DNA of 7,634 nucleotides from an uncultured Lachnospiraceae bacterium (GCA_905193085.1 CAJJNI010000115.1:1-7634); one strand, 5' to 3'; shown: positions 1 through 5,291, counted from the first letter of the stretch. Notes: generated by a model not told the origin, from the sequence alone. Numbers and translations: made by a program.

Positions 1-508
1 TTAAGTTTTCAGCATCTGCTTCTAACCATTCTGGTACTAATCTTCCAGCTGTTACTTCAAGAATATCTTTATATCTCTGAGAACCTTTCTTGTCCTCTTT
101 AATTTCAATTGTATCTCCTGCTTTTACAAGATAAGAAGGAATATTTACTTTCTTGCCATTAACAAGTACATGCTTGTGGTCAACAATCTGTCTTGCTTCT
201 TTTCTTGTTCTTGCAAAACCTAATCTGAAAATGATGTTGTCAAGTCTTGACTCAAGTAAAATCATAAGATTTTCACCAGTCTGACCTTTCATCTTCTCAG
301 CTCTGAAATAGTAATTTCTGAAAGGTTTTTCTAATACACCGTAGATGAATTTTGCCTTCTGTTTTTCTCTTAACTGAAGACCATACTCACTCATCTTTCT
401 ATTTGCTCTTCTTAACTGTCTTGTAGATTTCTTATCTATACCTAAGTAAACAGGATCCAAATCAAGGGATCTACATCTCTTTAATACAGGTACTTTATTA
501 ACTGCCAT
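1..508 (-). CDS. rpsD: 30S ribosomal protein S4, C-terminus cut by window edge
   Basis: This gene encodes S4, a primary 16S rRNA binder that starts 30S assembly and in several bacteria represses its own mRNA. The first 169 codons are present (ATG at 508, last whole codon at 4-2). They run from MAVNKVPVLKRCRSLDLDP, through the arginine-rich N-terminal domain (residues 28-38, RRANRK), into the S4 RNA-binding domain (about 87-150, SRLDNIIFRLGFARTRKEAR and VNGKKVNIPSY). Members of the family are near 200 residues, so roughly 30 are missing. Only one cysteine (Cys12) lies in the N-terminal segment, so this is not the four-cysteine zinc form. The start is preceded by GGAGG and a second AAGG closer in. 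The gap to rpsK is 22 nt, so it is probably co-transcribed. In Bacillus rpsD stands alone elsewhere; here it sits in the alpha operon order rpsM-rpsK-rpsD. Confidence 0.97.
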   Translation of the reverse strand, partial: MAVNKVPVLKRCRSLDLDPVYLGIDKKSTRQLRRANRKMSEYGLQLREKQKAKFIYGVLEKPFRNYYFRAEKMKGQTGENLMILLESRLDNIIFRLGFARTRKEARQIVDHKHVLVNGKKVNIPSYLVKAGDTIEIKEDKKGSQRYKDILEVTAGRLVPEWLEADAENL

Positions 509-530
509 CTTTCCTTACACCTCCTGATTA

Positions 531-926
531 TTAGACTCTTCTACGCTTTGGTGGACGGCATCCATTGTGTGGAACTGGTGTCACATCTCTAATGCTTGTT
601 ACTTCTAATCCGCAAGCCTGAAGCGCACGAATTGCTGCTTCTCTTCCTGAACCAGGACCCTTAACCATAACTTCTACTGTCTTCAAACCATATGGGAGCG
701 CTGCCTTTGTTGCAGTTTCTGCTGCCATCTGTGCAGCATAAGGAGTAGATTTCTTTGAACCTCTAAATCCAAGACCACCGGCACTTGCCCATGATAAAGC
801 GTTACCTTCCATGTCTGTCAATGTTACAATTGTATTGTTAAATGAAGACTGGATATGTGCCTGTCCGCGTTCAACGTTTTTTCTTACACGCTTTTTTGTC
901 ACTTTTTTTGTAACTTTTTTAGCCAT
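531..926 (-). CDS. rpsK: 30S ribosomal protein S11
   Basis: This is S11 of the 30S platform, which contacts 16S rRNA near the mRNA exit site. The full-length 131-residue protein has a lysine-rich head with a short tandem repeat (KKVTKKVTKK, residues 3-12). The conserved core follows (HIQSSFNNTIVTLTD, GGLGFRGSKKSTPYAAQ, VKGPGSGREAAIRAL), and the family's signature tail is present (DVTPVPHNGCRPPKRRRV). The ATG at 926 starts the canonical MAKK form. Unlike its neighbours it lacks a strong ribosome-binding site; the best match is AGGT about 10 nt upstream. It may therefore depend partly on coupling with rpsM across an 81-nt gap. The start of the gene contains three runs of 6-7 adenines. Confidence 0.98.
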   Translation of the reverse strand: MAKKVTKKVTKKRVRKNVERGQAHIQSSFNNTIVTLTDMEGNALSWASAGGLGFRGSKKSTPYAAQMAAETATKAALPYGLKTVEVMVKGPGSGREAAIRALQACGLEVTSIRDVTPVPHNGCRPPKRRRV

Positions 927-1007
927 CTTTAAACTAACCTACTTTCTTTAAAATCTGTAATGTTGCAATAAGTTCCGAATAATAACTGATATTAACCAAA
1001 CTAAATC

Positions 1008-1376
1008 TTACTTTTTCTTATTAGCAACTGTTCTCTTTGGACCCTTACGAGTTCTGGCATTTGTCTTTGTCTTCTGTCCACGAACCGGAAGTCCTTTTCT
1101 ATGACGGATTCCTCTATAACATCCAATTTCCTGTAATCTCTTAATGTTCATAGCGATTTCACGACGTAAATCACCTTCAACTGTCTGTGTCTCATCAATT
1201 ACAAGACTAATTCTCTTTACTTCTTCGTCTGTTAAATCTCTAACACGTGTATCAGGATTTACTTTTGCTTCAGCAAGAATACGATTAGAACTTGTTCTTC
1301 CAATACCGTAAATATATGTTAATCCGATTTCAACACGCTTTTCTCTTGGTAAGTCTACACCAGCAATACGAGCCAT
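1008..1376 (-). CDS. rpsM: 30S ribosomal protein S13
   Basis: This is S13 of the 30S head, which contacts the P-site tRNA and forms bridges to the 50S subunit. The 122-residue length is normal. It begins MARIAGVDLPREKRVEIGLTY, carries the GIGR helix-hairpin-helix segment at residues 25-28, and contains the conserved RHRKGLPVRGQKTKTNARTR stretch. It ends in a basic tail (GPKRTVANKKK). The ATG at 1376 is fixed by homology to the usual N-terminus. The Shine-Dalgarno GGAGG is 12 nt upstream, which is long, and a second, out-of-frame ATG at 1384 lies between them. It is the first gene after a long structured spacer and heads the rpsM-rpsK-rpsD block. Confidence 0.98.
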   Translation of the reverse strand: MARIAGVDLPREKRVEIGLTYIYGIGRTSSNRILAEAKVNPDTRVRDLTDEEVKRISLVIDETQTVEGDLRREIAMNIKRLQEIGCYRGIRHRKGLPVRGQKTKTNARTRKGPKRTVANKKK

Positions 1377-1388
1377 GTGTACATTGCA

Positions 1389-1393
1389 CCTCC
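1389..1393 (-). promoter_or_regulatory. rpsM Shine-Dalgarno, occluded in one RNA fold
   Basis: GGAGG at 1393-1389, followed by UG, matches seven bases of the anti-Shine-Dalgarno complement. Its distance to the rpsM ATG is 12 nt, longer than for most neighbours. Four of its five bases (1393-1390) can pair with an upstream strand at 1427-1421, so access may depend on how the leader folds. Confidence 0.8.
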
Positions 1394-1480
1394 ACTATTT
1401 TATTTGTTTTTAATTATCGAAGTGGAATTTCCTTCGTACAGCCCAAACGGAGTGACCGCTGTCTGAAATGTGTGTACGAA
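1390..1480 (-). promoter_or_regulatory. Mutually exclusive helices controlling the rpsM ribosome-binding site
   Basis: Three helices share strands. Helix D pairs UUCGUACA (1480-1473) with UGUACGAA (1440-1433). Helix E pairs CGAAG (1436-1432) with CUUCG (1422-1418). Helix S pairs UUCCACU (1427-1421) with AGUGGAG (1396-1390), which includes most of the Shine-Dalgarno. E overlaps both D and S. Thus D plus S would hide the ribosome-binding site and E would free it. The complementarity is read directly from the sequence; the switching is inferred. Confidence 0.5.
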
Positions 1481-1611
1481 CTGTTTCCTACACTTTTCCT
1501 TCTGTGACAGATACCACAAGGTATCCTGTATACAGGCTGCTTTCTCGGTATTAAAAGCAGTCTGGGAACATTCGCATAATTACTATGCTCTGTTCTTTAT
1601 AAAAAAGCATG

Positions 1612-1680
1612 ACACCTGACAACTTGACCGGGTGTTCACACTGCAGCCGCAAATCAATAAGCAGTTATACAGTCAAATTA
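1612..1680 (-). promoter_or_regulatory. Long stem on the rpmJ stop codon with competing or pseudoknot strand
   Basis: The rpmJ stop codon and the bases after it (1680-1670) pair with 1630-1620 over 11 positions, including three G-U pairs. Inside the loop, ACUGC (1665-1661) pairs with GCAGU (1644-1640). ACACC (1635-1631), also in the loop, is complementary to GGUGU (1616-1612) just outside the stem. Only 3 nt would bridge that crossing, too few for a full 11-bp stem, so the two helices are more likely alternatives unless the first is partly open. Confidence 0.5.
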
Positions 1681-1791
1681 ACCCTGTCTCTGCTTATGTT
1701 TAGGGTTCTCACAGATAATTCTGACGCTGCCCTTTCTCTTAATAACTTTGCATTTTTCACAAATTGGTTTTACAGATGATCTAACTTTCAT
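1678..1791 (-). CDS. rpmJ: 50S ribosomal protein L36, zinc-ribbon form
   Basis: This is the small L36 protein of the 50S subunit, which packs against 23S rRNA near domain V. The 37-codon frame reads MKVRSSVKPICEKCKVIKRK, then a segment ending KHKQRQG and TAA. Cys11, Cys14, Cys27 and His32 give the C-X2-C-X12-C-X4-H zinc site of the C+ type. The length is the family norm. AAGGAGG lies about 11 nt before the ATG. It follows infA, as in most Firmicutes, but a 123-nt gap with a strong promoter separates the two, so rpmJ probably heads its own transcript as well as receiving read-through. Its stop codon is the first base-paired part of the downstream leader stem. Confidence 0.97.
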   Translation of the reverse strand: MKVRSSVKPICEKCKVIKRKGSVRIICENPKHKQRQG

Positions 1792-1832
1792 TGTTGGTAA
1801 ATCCTCCTTCCTTCGCAAAAAGTTCGTAAATT

Positions 1833-1861
1833 ATTGTAACATACATTTTCTGTATTGGCAA
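1833..1861 (-). promoter_or_regulatory. Sigma-A-type promoter for rpmJ-rpsM-rpsK-rpsD
   Basis: TTGCCA (1861-1856) and TACAAT (1838-1833) each match the consensus hexamers at five of six positions and are exactly 17 nt apart. TG at 1841-1840 forms an extended -10. Predicted transcription start is around 1827-1825, leaving a leader of about 35 nt before rpmJ. It is the best promoter I found in the window and divides the spc-like block from the alpha-like block. Confidence 0.75.
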
Positions 1862-1893
1862 TACAAACTTTTTTATTTTTTTTGATATTTTTT
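1862..1893 (-). promoter_or_regulatory. A-tract region upstream of the rpmJ promoter, UP-element-like
   Basis: Immediately upstream of the -35 hexamer lie about 30 bases that are almost all A or T in the transcribed sense, with runs of 7 and 8 adenines. This is the position and composition of UP elements, which bind the RNA polymerase alpha C-terminal domain at strong stable-RNA and ribosomal-protein promoters. The role here is inferred. Confidence 0.45.
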
Positions 1894-1914
1894 TGTATAT
1901 ATTGACGGGAGCGA

Positions 1915-2133
1915 TTATTTATCTCTCCAAACGATACGTCCTTTTGACAAATCATAAGGTGAAAGCTCAATTGTCACTTTATCGCCTGGCAAAATACGAA
2001 TAAAGTTCATTCTTAATTTTCCACTTATGTGAGCTAAAACCTTATGTCCATTTTCTAATTCTACCTGAAACATTGCATTAGGTAATTTTTCTACTACAGT
2101 TCCTTCGATTTCAATAACATCTGCTTTAGACAT
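1915..2133 (-). CDS. infA: Translation initiation factor IF-1
   Basis: IF-1 binds the 30S A site and helps IF-2 and IF-3 during initiation. This is a complete 72-residue protein and a single S1/OB-fold domain. It begins MSKADVIEIEGTVVEKLPNA, has the central LENGHKVLAHISGKLRMNFIR region with the basic rRNA-contacting residues, and ends with the family's SPYDLSKGRIVWRDK. Its ribosome-binding site GGAGG is 7 nt before the ATG. The gap to the KOW gene upstream is 16 nt, so the two are surely co-transcribed. A long spacer and a new promoter follow it. Confidence 0.98.
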   Translation of the reverse strand: MSKADVIEIEGTVVEKLPNAMFQVELENGHKVLAHISGKLRMNFIRILPGDKVTIELSPYDLSKGRIVWRDK

Positions 2134-2149
2134 CTATTTACCTCCTGTC

Positions 2150-2419
2150 TTAACGATAAAGCTTAATTGCTCTTTTTACCTGCTCATTATCTGCAAGTTT
2201 TTGCGCCTTTACCTGTTGTTCGTCAGCAATTATTTCTATAGCTTTTTTCTTTATTATCTGAATATGCTTTTTATTTTTTTTCTTAGGCTTCTCCAATGTC
2301 TTTGAAACACCGTCAGCTACATATACATATTCATTATCTTCGCGGACTATAACATAAATATTTCCTTTATCATGTCCGGCTTTTGATATGGCGAATAATC
2401 CCTCTGAGTTTCTCTCCAT
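2150..2419 (-). CDS. KOW-domain RNA-binding protein (L14e-like), function unknown
   Basis: This 89-residue basic protein begins MERNSEGLFAISKAGHDKGN. Residues 7-40 fit a KOW/SH3-like beta barrel of the kind seen in L14e, L24 and NusG: FAISKAGHDKGN gives the first strand and KOW glycine, then IYVIVREDNEYVYVADG. A lysine-rich segment follows (KPKKKNKKH, about 44-52). The rest is probably helical and charged. A small KOW protein between map and infA is a recurrent arrangement in Firmicutes (Bacillus ybzG is in this position), and the setting among translation genes supports a ribosome- or rRNA-linked role. No catalytic motif is visible and the precise function is not established. GAGG lies 6 nt before the ATG, and the gap to map is 11 nt. 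Confidence 0.85.
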   Translation of the reverse strand: MERNSEGLFAISKAGHDKGNIYVIVREDNEYVYVADGVSKTLEKPKKKNKKHIQIIKKKAIEIIADEQQVKAQKLADNEQVKRAIKLYR

Positions 2420-2430
2420 ATTATACCTCT

Positions 2431-3216
2431 TTATGGTTTCATTGTGCCATCAGGATTTTCCATTGATGTAAGCGATAATATCTCTGGTTCTCCATCTGTT
2501 ATCAATATTGTATTTTCATAATGTGCTGATAATGATTCATCTTCTGTAACTACTGTCCAGTCATCATCAAGCCAACACACATCTGAGCGTCCTATATTGA
2601 CCATCGGCTCTATTGCAAGAGTCATTCCTGCTTCTAACTTTATTCCGCGGCGCTTCATTTTAAAATTAGGAATCTGTGGGTCTTCATGAAGGTTGCTTCC
2701 AACACCATGACCTACTAAATCTCTTACAACACCATAGCCAAAACTTTTATTATAATTATAAATTGCTGTGCAGATATCATTTAAATGATTACCTGCCTTT
2801 GCATATTTGATTCCTTCAAAAAAGCTCTGTCTTGTTACCTTGATAAGCTTTTCTGCTTCACTGCTGATTTTACCGACACCATGTGTTCTTGCTGCATCTG
2901 AATGATATCCTTTATAAATAACACCTGCATCAAGGCTTACGATATCGCCTTCTTCCAACACTCTCTCGTCTGTTGGAATTCCATGCACTACTTCATCATT
3001 TACTGATACACATATTGATGCAGGATATCCTTCATAATTCAAAAAAGAAGGAATACAACCATAACTTCTTATGATTTTTTCTCCTAATCTGTCAATATCC
3101 TTTGTAGTAATTCCCGGCTTAATTGCCTCTGCTAAGCGTTCATGGGTTTCAGCCAGGATTTTGCCGGCTTCCCTCATCAGCGCTATCTCTTTCGCTGATT
3201 TTATTGATACTGCCAT
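2431..3216 (-). CDS. map: Methionine aminopeptidase, type I
   Basis: This enzyme removes the initiator methionine from nascent proteins at the ribosome exit. The 261-residue pita-bread metalloprotease has all expected residues: His78 (VVHGIP), metal ligands Asp96 (SLDAG), Asp107 (SDAAR), His170 (GHGVG), Glu203 (IEPM) and Glu234 (YENT), plus His177 (LHEDP). It has no N-terminal zinc-finger or SH3 linker extension, so it is the short type Ia form. A C-terminal tail of about 12 residues (SMENPDGTMKP) follows the catalytic domain. The start at 3216 lies 4 nt after the adk stop, and its Shine-Dalgarno (GGAG) is inside the end of adk, suggesting translational coupling. Confidence 0.97.
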   Translation of the reverse strand: MAVSIKSAKEIALMREAGKILAETHERLAEAIKPGITTKDIDRLGEKIIRSYGCIPSFLNYEGYPASICVSVNDEVVHGIPTDERVLEEGDIVSLDAGVIYKGYHSDAARTHGVGKISSEAEKLIKVTRQSFFEGIKYAKAGNHLNDICTAIYNYNKSFGYGVVRDLVGHGVGSNLHEDPQIPNFKMKRRGIKLEAGMTLAIEPMVNIGRSDVCWLDDDWTVVTEDESLSAHYENTILITDGEPEILSLTSMENPDGTMKP

Positions 3217-3220
3217 GTCT

Positions 3221-3865
3221 TCACTCTCCTAAAATATTAACAATTGAATTGAATATCTCATCAATACCCAATGAACCGTCAATGCCAACTAAATTATCTT
3301 TTGCAGTGTAATAATCTTTTAAAGGCTGTGTCTGCTCATGATAAACTTTAAGTCTCTTTTTAACAGTTTCAGGTTTATCATCATCTCGCAAAATAACCTT
3401 TTTTCCACAACAATCACAAATCCCTTCTACTTTTGTAGGATTGTATTTGATATGATATGTTGCTCCACAGTCAAGACAGGTTCTTCTGCCTGACATTCTT
3501 TCTACTATATTCTCATCAGGAACTTCTATATCTATAACAAAATCTATTTTTTCTCCATCTTCTTCTAATGCAGAATCAAAATTCTGTGCCTGAGGTATTG
3601 TTCTTGGGAATCCGTCAAGAATATATCCATTTTCACAGTCTTTTTCTTTTACTCTGTCAATTATAAGGTCTATCACAAGCCCGTCTGGTACAAGCTGACC
3701 ATTATCTATAAAAGCTTTCGCTTTTTTTCCTAATTCTGTCTCATTTTTTATGTTAGCTCTGAAAATGTCACCGGTGGAGATATGTGGAATACCATATTTT
3801 TCAGCTAACTTTAAAGCCTGCGTACCCTTACCTGCTCCAGGGGCTCCCAGCATGATTATTTTCAT
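3221..3865 (-). CDS. adk: Adenylate kinase, zinc-binding long-lid form
   Basis: Adenylate kinase interconverts ATP plus AMP with two ADP and balances the cytosolic adenine nucleotide pool. The protein is 214 residues. It has a P-loop GAPGAGKG (7-14), the AMP-site segment STGDIFR (30-36), DGFPRT (84-89), and a long lid with Cys130, Cys133, Cys150 and Cys153 in C-X2-C-X16-C-X2-C spacing, the zinc form typical of Gram-positives. I chose the ATG at 3865: it gives the standard MKIIMLGAPGAGKG start and has GGAGG 6 nt upstream. The frame stays open to an ATG at 3943, but those 26 residues (MQYLVHICSLYS and on) resemble nothing in the family and lie over inverted repeats. A 103-nt spacer separates it from secY. 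Confidence 0.98.
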   Translation of the reverse strand: MKIIMLGAPGAGKGTQALKLAEKYGIPHISTGDIFRANIKNETELGKKAKAFIDNGQLVPDGLVIDLIIDRVKEKDCENGYILDGFPRTIPQAQNFDSALEEDGEKIDFVIDIEVPDENIVERMSGRRTCLDCGATYHIKYNPTKVEGICDCCGKKVILRDDDKPETVKKRLKVYHEQTQPLKDYYTAKDNLVGIDGSLGIDEIFNSIVNILGE

Positions 3866-3901
3866 AGAAATCCTCCTCCGATAAACGGTCAAGTAGCACA
3901 A

Positions 3902-3948
3902 AACGCACGAATATAAGGAACATATATGTACCAGATATTGCATGCGTT
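3902..3948 (-). repeat. Nested inverted repeats in the secY-adk spacer
   Basis: AACGCATG (3948-3941) pairs with CGTGCGTT (3909-3902) over 8 positions with one G-U. Inside it, GGTACATATATGTTCC (3932-3917) is a 16-base palindrome with one mismatched pair. No U-run follows, so it is not an intrinsic terminator. It could be an mRNA processing or stability element, or a site for differential expression of secY and adk. An alternative stem TAAAGAACA/TGTTCCTTA (3960-3952 with 3922-3914, one A-C mismatch) competes with it. Confidence 0.45.
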
Positions 3949-3968
3949 ATGTGTTCTTTATTATGCTA

Positions 3969-5291
3969 TTAGTTTTTCAAAAAACCTTTGTAATTTCTTA
4001 CAAGCATCTGTGATTCAATCTGTTTAATTGTTTCAAGAACAACACTAACAATAATAATTATGGATGTTCCTCCAAAAGAAACACTTGCTCCAAATATACC
4101 ATTGAAGAAGATTGGGATTACACAGATAATAATTAAACCAATCGCACCAATAAATATAATGTAGTTTAATATTTTTGTAAGGTAATCTGCTGTTGGTTTA
4201 CCAGGACGAATACCTGGAATGAAACCACCCTGCTTCTTCATGTTATCTGCAATTTCTAATGGATTAAATGTAATTGATGTATAGAAATATGCAAAGAATA
4301 CACATAACAATACATAGACAATTAAACCAATTGAATATACCCAGTTATTTGGGTTACACCAGTTTGATGAACTTAATCCTTTAAATACTCCAGCCCAGAA
4401 ACCTTTCTGAGGGGTCTTGCCAATCAAATTAGCAATAACTACCGGGAAAGATAAAAGCGATGAAGCAAAGATTACCGGAATAACACCTGCAGTATTTACT
4501 TTTAACGGAATATGACTGCTCTGACCTCCGACAGTCTTTCTTCCCTGTATTTTTTTAGAATACTGCACAGGTATCTTTCTAACACCATCTTGTAAAATTA
4601 TAACTAAAACGATTGTTATGAAGATAACTGCAAGTATAATTGCTGCTGCAAGAATTGCATTTGCAATTTTTTTGCCTTCAATAAACTGTTTGTATAAGTC
4701 TACTAAATCTGATGGTACTCTGGATAAGATATTGATTACAAGAACGATGGAAATACCATTTCCAACGCCTTTTTCTGTAATCTGTTCACCTATCCACATA
4801 AGAACAGCACTACCGGCTGTAAATGTTACTACACAAATAATTATGTTGAGTATTCCTGAATCAATATATCCACTTCTTGAGAATCCAATTGCCATTGCAA
4901 TTGACTGAATAAGTGCTAAAGCTACTGTCACATAACGAGTAAGCTCTGCAATTTTCTTTCTTCCTTCTTCTCCGTCTTTTTGTAATTCCTCTAACCTAGG
5001 AATTGCAATTGTGAGAAGCTGCATAATGATTGAAGAGGTAATATATGGGGTAATACTCAGCGCAAAGACAGCTAAATTTTCAAATGAACCACCTGTCATT
5101 GCTGAAAAAAGTCCAAATGCACCCTCTGCTGTTTCACGAATCTGATCCAGGTATGCCTGGAACTCTGATATATTTGCTCCAGGCACTGGAAGTACTGAAC
5201 CTGCTCGGATGACTATTAACATTAAAAATGTATAGATTAATTTTTTTCTTAAATCTTCAATTTTAAATGCGTTCCGGAGCGTCTGAAACAT
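3969..5291 (-). CDS. secY: Preprotein translocase channel subunit SecY
   Basis: SecY is the pore of the SecYEG translocon, which exports unfolded preproteins and inserts membrane proteins. The 440-residue protein has ten predicted membrane helices, roughly at 18-37, 73-95, 117-138, 147-167, 178-198, 209-233, 267-289, 316-339, 373-395 and 400-420. The N-terminal motif IRAGSVLPVPG (28-38), the GVGNGISI motif in helix 5, the cytosolic C4 loop VQYSKKIQGRKTVGGQSSHIP, and the C5 loop GIRPG (360-364) are as expected. The last two loops contact SecA and the ribosome. The extracytoplasmic loop around 291-315 (SSSNWCNPNNW) carries a lone cysteine. Its ATG overlaps the rplO stop by one base (TAATG), and GAGGTGATC lies 4 nt before the ATG, so the pair is translationally coupled. 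Confidence 0.98.
   Translation of the reverse strand: MFQTLRNAFKIEDLRKKLIYTFLMLIVIRAGSVLPVPGANISEFQAYLDQIRETAEGAFGLFSAMTGGSFENLAVFALSITPYITSSIIMQLLTIAIPRLEELQKDGEEGRKKIAELTRYVTVALALIQSIAMAIGFSRSGYIDSGILNIIICVVTFTAGSAVLMWIGEQITEKGVGNGISIVLVINILSRVPSDLVDLYKQFIEGKKIANAILAAAIILAVIFITIVLVIILQDGVRKIPVQYSKKIQGRKTVGGQSSHIPLKVNTAGVIPVIFASSLLSFPVVIANLIGKTPQKGFWAGVFKGLSSSNWCNPNNWVYSIGLIVYVLLCVFFAYFYTSITFNPLEIADNMKKQGGFIPGIRPGKPTADYLTKILNYIIFIGAIGLIIICVIPIFFNGIFGASVSFGGTSIIIIVSVVLETIKQIESQMLVRNYKGFLKN

Larger units (their letters stand above)
1377..1677 (-). promoter_or_regulatory. Structured RNA leader between rpmJ and rpsM, candidate ribosomal-protein autoregulatory element
   Basis: These 301 nt hold no plausible gene but are dense in RNA-like complementarity when read in the direction of transcription. 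From 5' to 3' I can draw: an 11-pair stem beginning on the rpmJ stop codon (1680-1670 with 1630-1620, three G-U pairs); a strand pair ACACC/GGUGU (1635-1631 with 1616-1612) that crosses it; a two-tier hairpin (1595-1566); a 7-bp hairpin CUGCUUU/AAAGCAG (1560-1554 with 1543-1537); a GAUACC-UUGU-GGUAUC hairpin (1525-1510); and an 8-bp stem UUCGUACA/UGUACGAA (1480-1473 with 1440-1433). Competing helices end at the rpsM ribosome-binding site. The alpha operon leader bound by S4 in E. coli lies in the same place upstream of rpsM, and rpsD is downstream here too. The S4 link is inference; the pairing is by eye, without energy calculation or covariation. Confidence 0.6.

Noticed and set aside
1292..1507. 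Plus-strand and other antisense open frames (here and over adk, secY, rplO, rpsE, rplR and rplF)
   Set aside because: They lie antisense to conserved ribosomal or housekeeping genes or over the leader, have no ribosome-binding sites, and show no recognisable domains.
1594..1622. Possible second promoter inside the leader, TTGTCA with TATAAA
   Set aside because: The spacing to TATAAA is only 15 nt, and at 17 nt the -10 would be TAAAGA. The promoter upstream of rpmJ is far better, so I did not list it.
1601..1635. Terminator-like pattern ACACC/GGUGU followed by six T at 1606-1601
   Set aside because: The stem is weak with a 14-nt loop, and five bases separate it from the T-run, so it does not fit an intrinsic terminator.
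1788..1970. Minus-strand 60-codon frame across the infA-rpmJ spacer
   Set aside because: It overlaps the end of infA and the promoter and A-tract in another frame, has no ribosome-binding site, and encodes a low-complexity lysine/asparagine-rich peptide.
3866..3943. N-terminal extension of adk by 26 residues from an ATG at 3943
   Set aside because: The extension has no family similarity and no good ribosome-binding site, and it lies over inverted repeats. The ATG at 3865 has GGAGG at the right distance and gives the canonical MKIIMLGAPGAGKG start.
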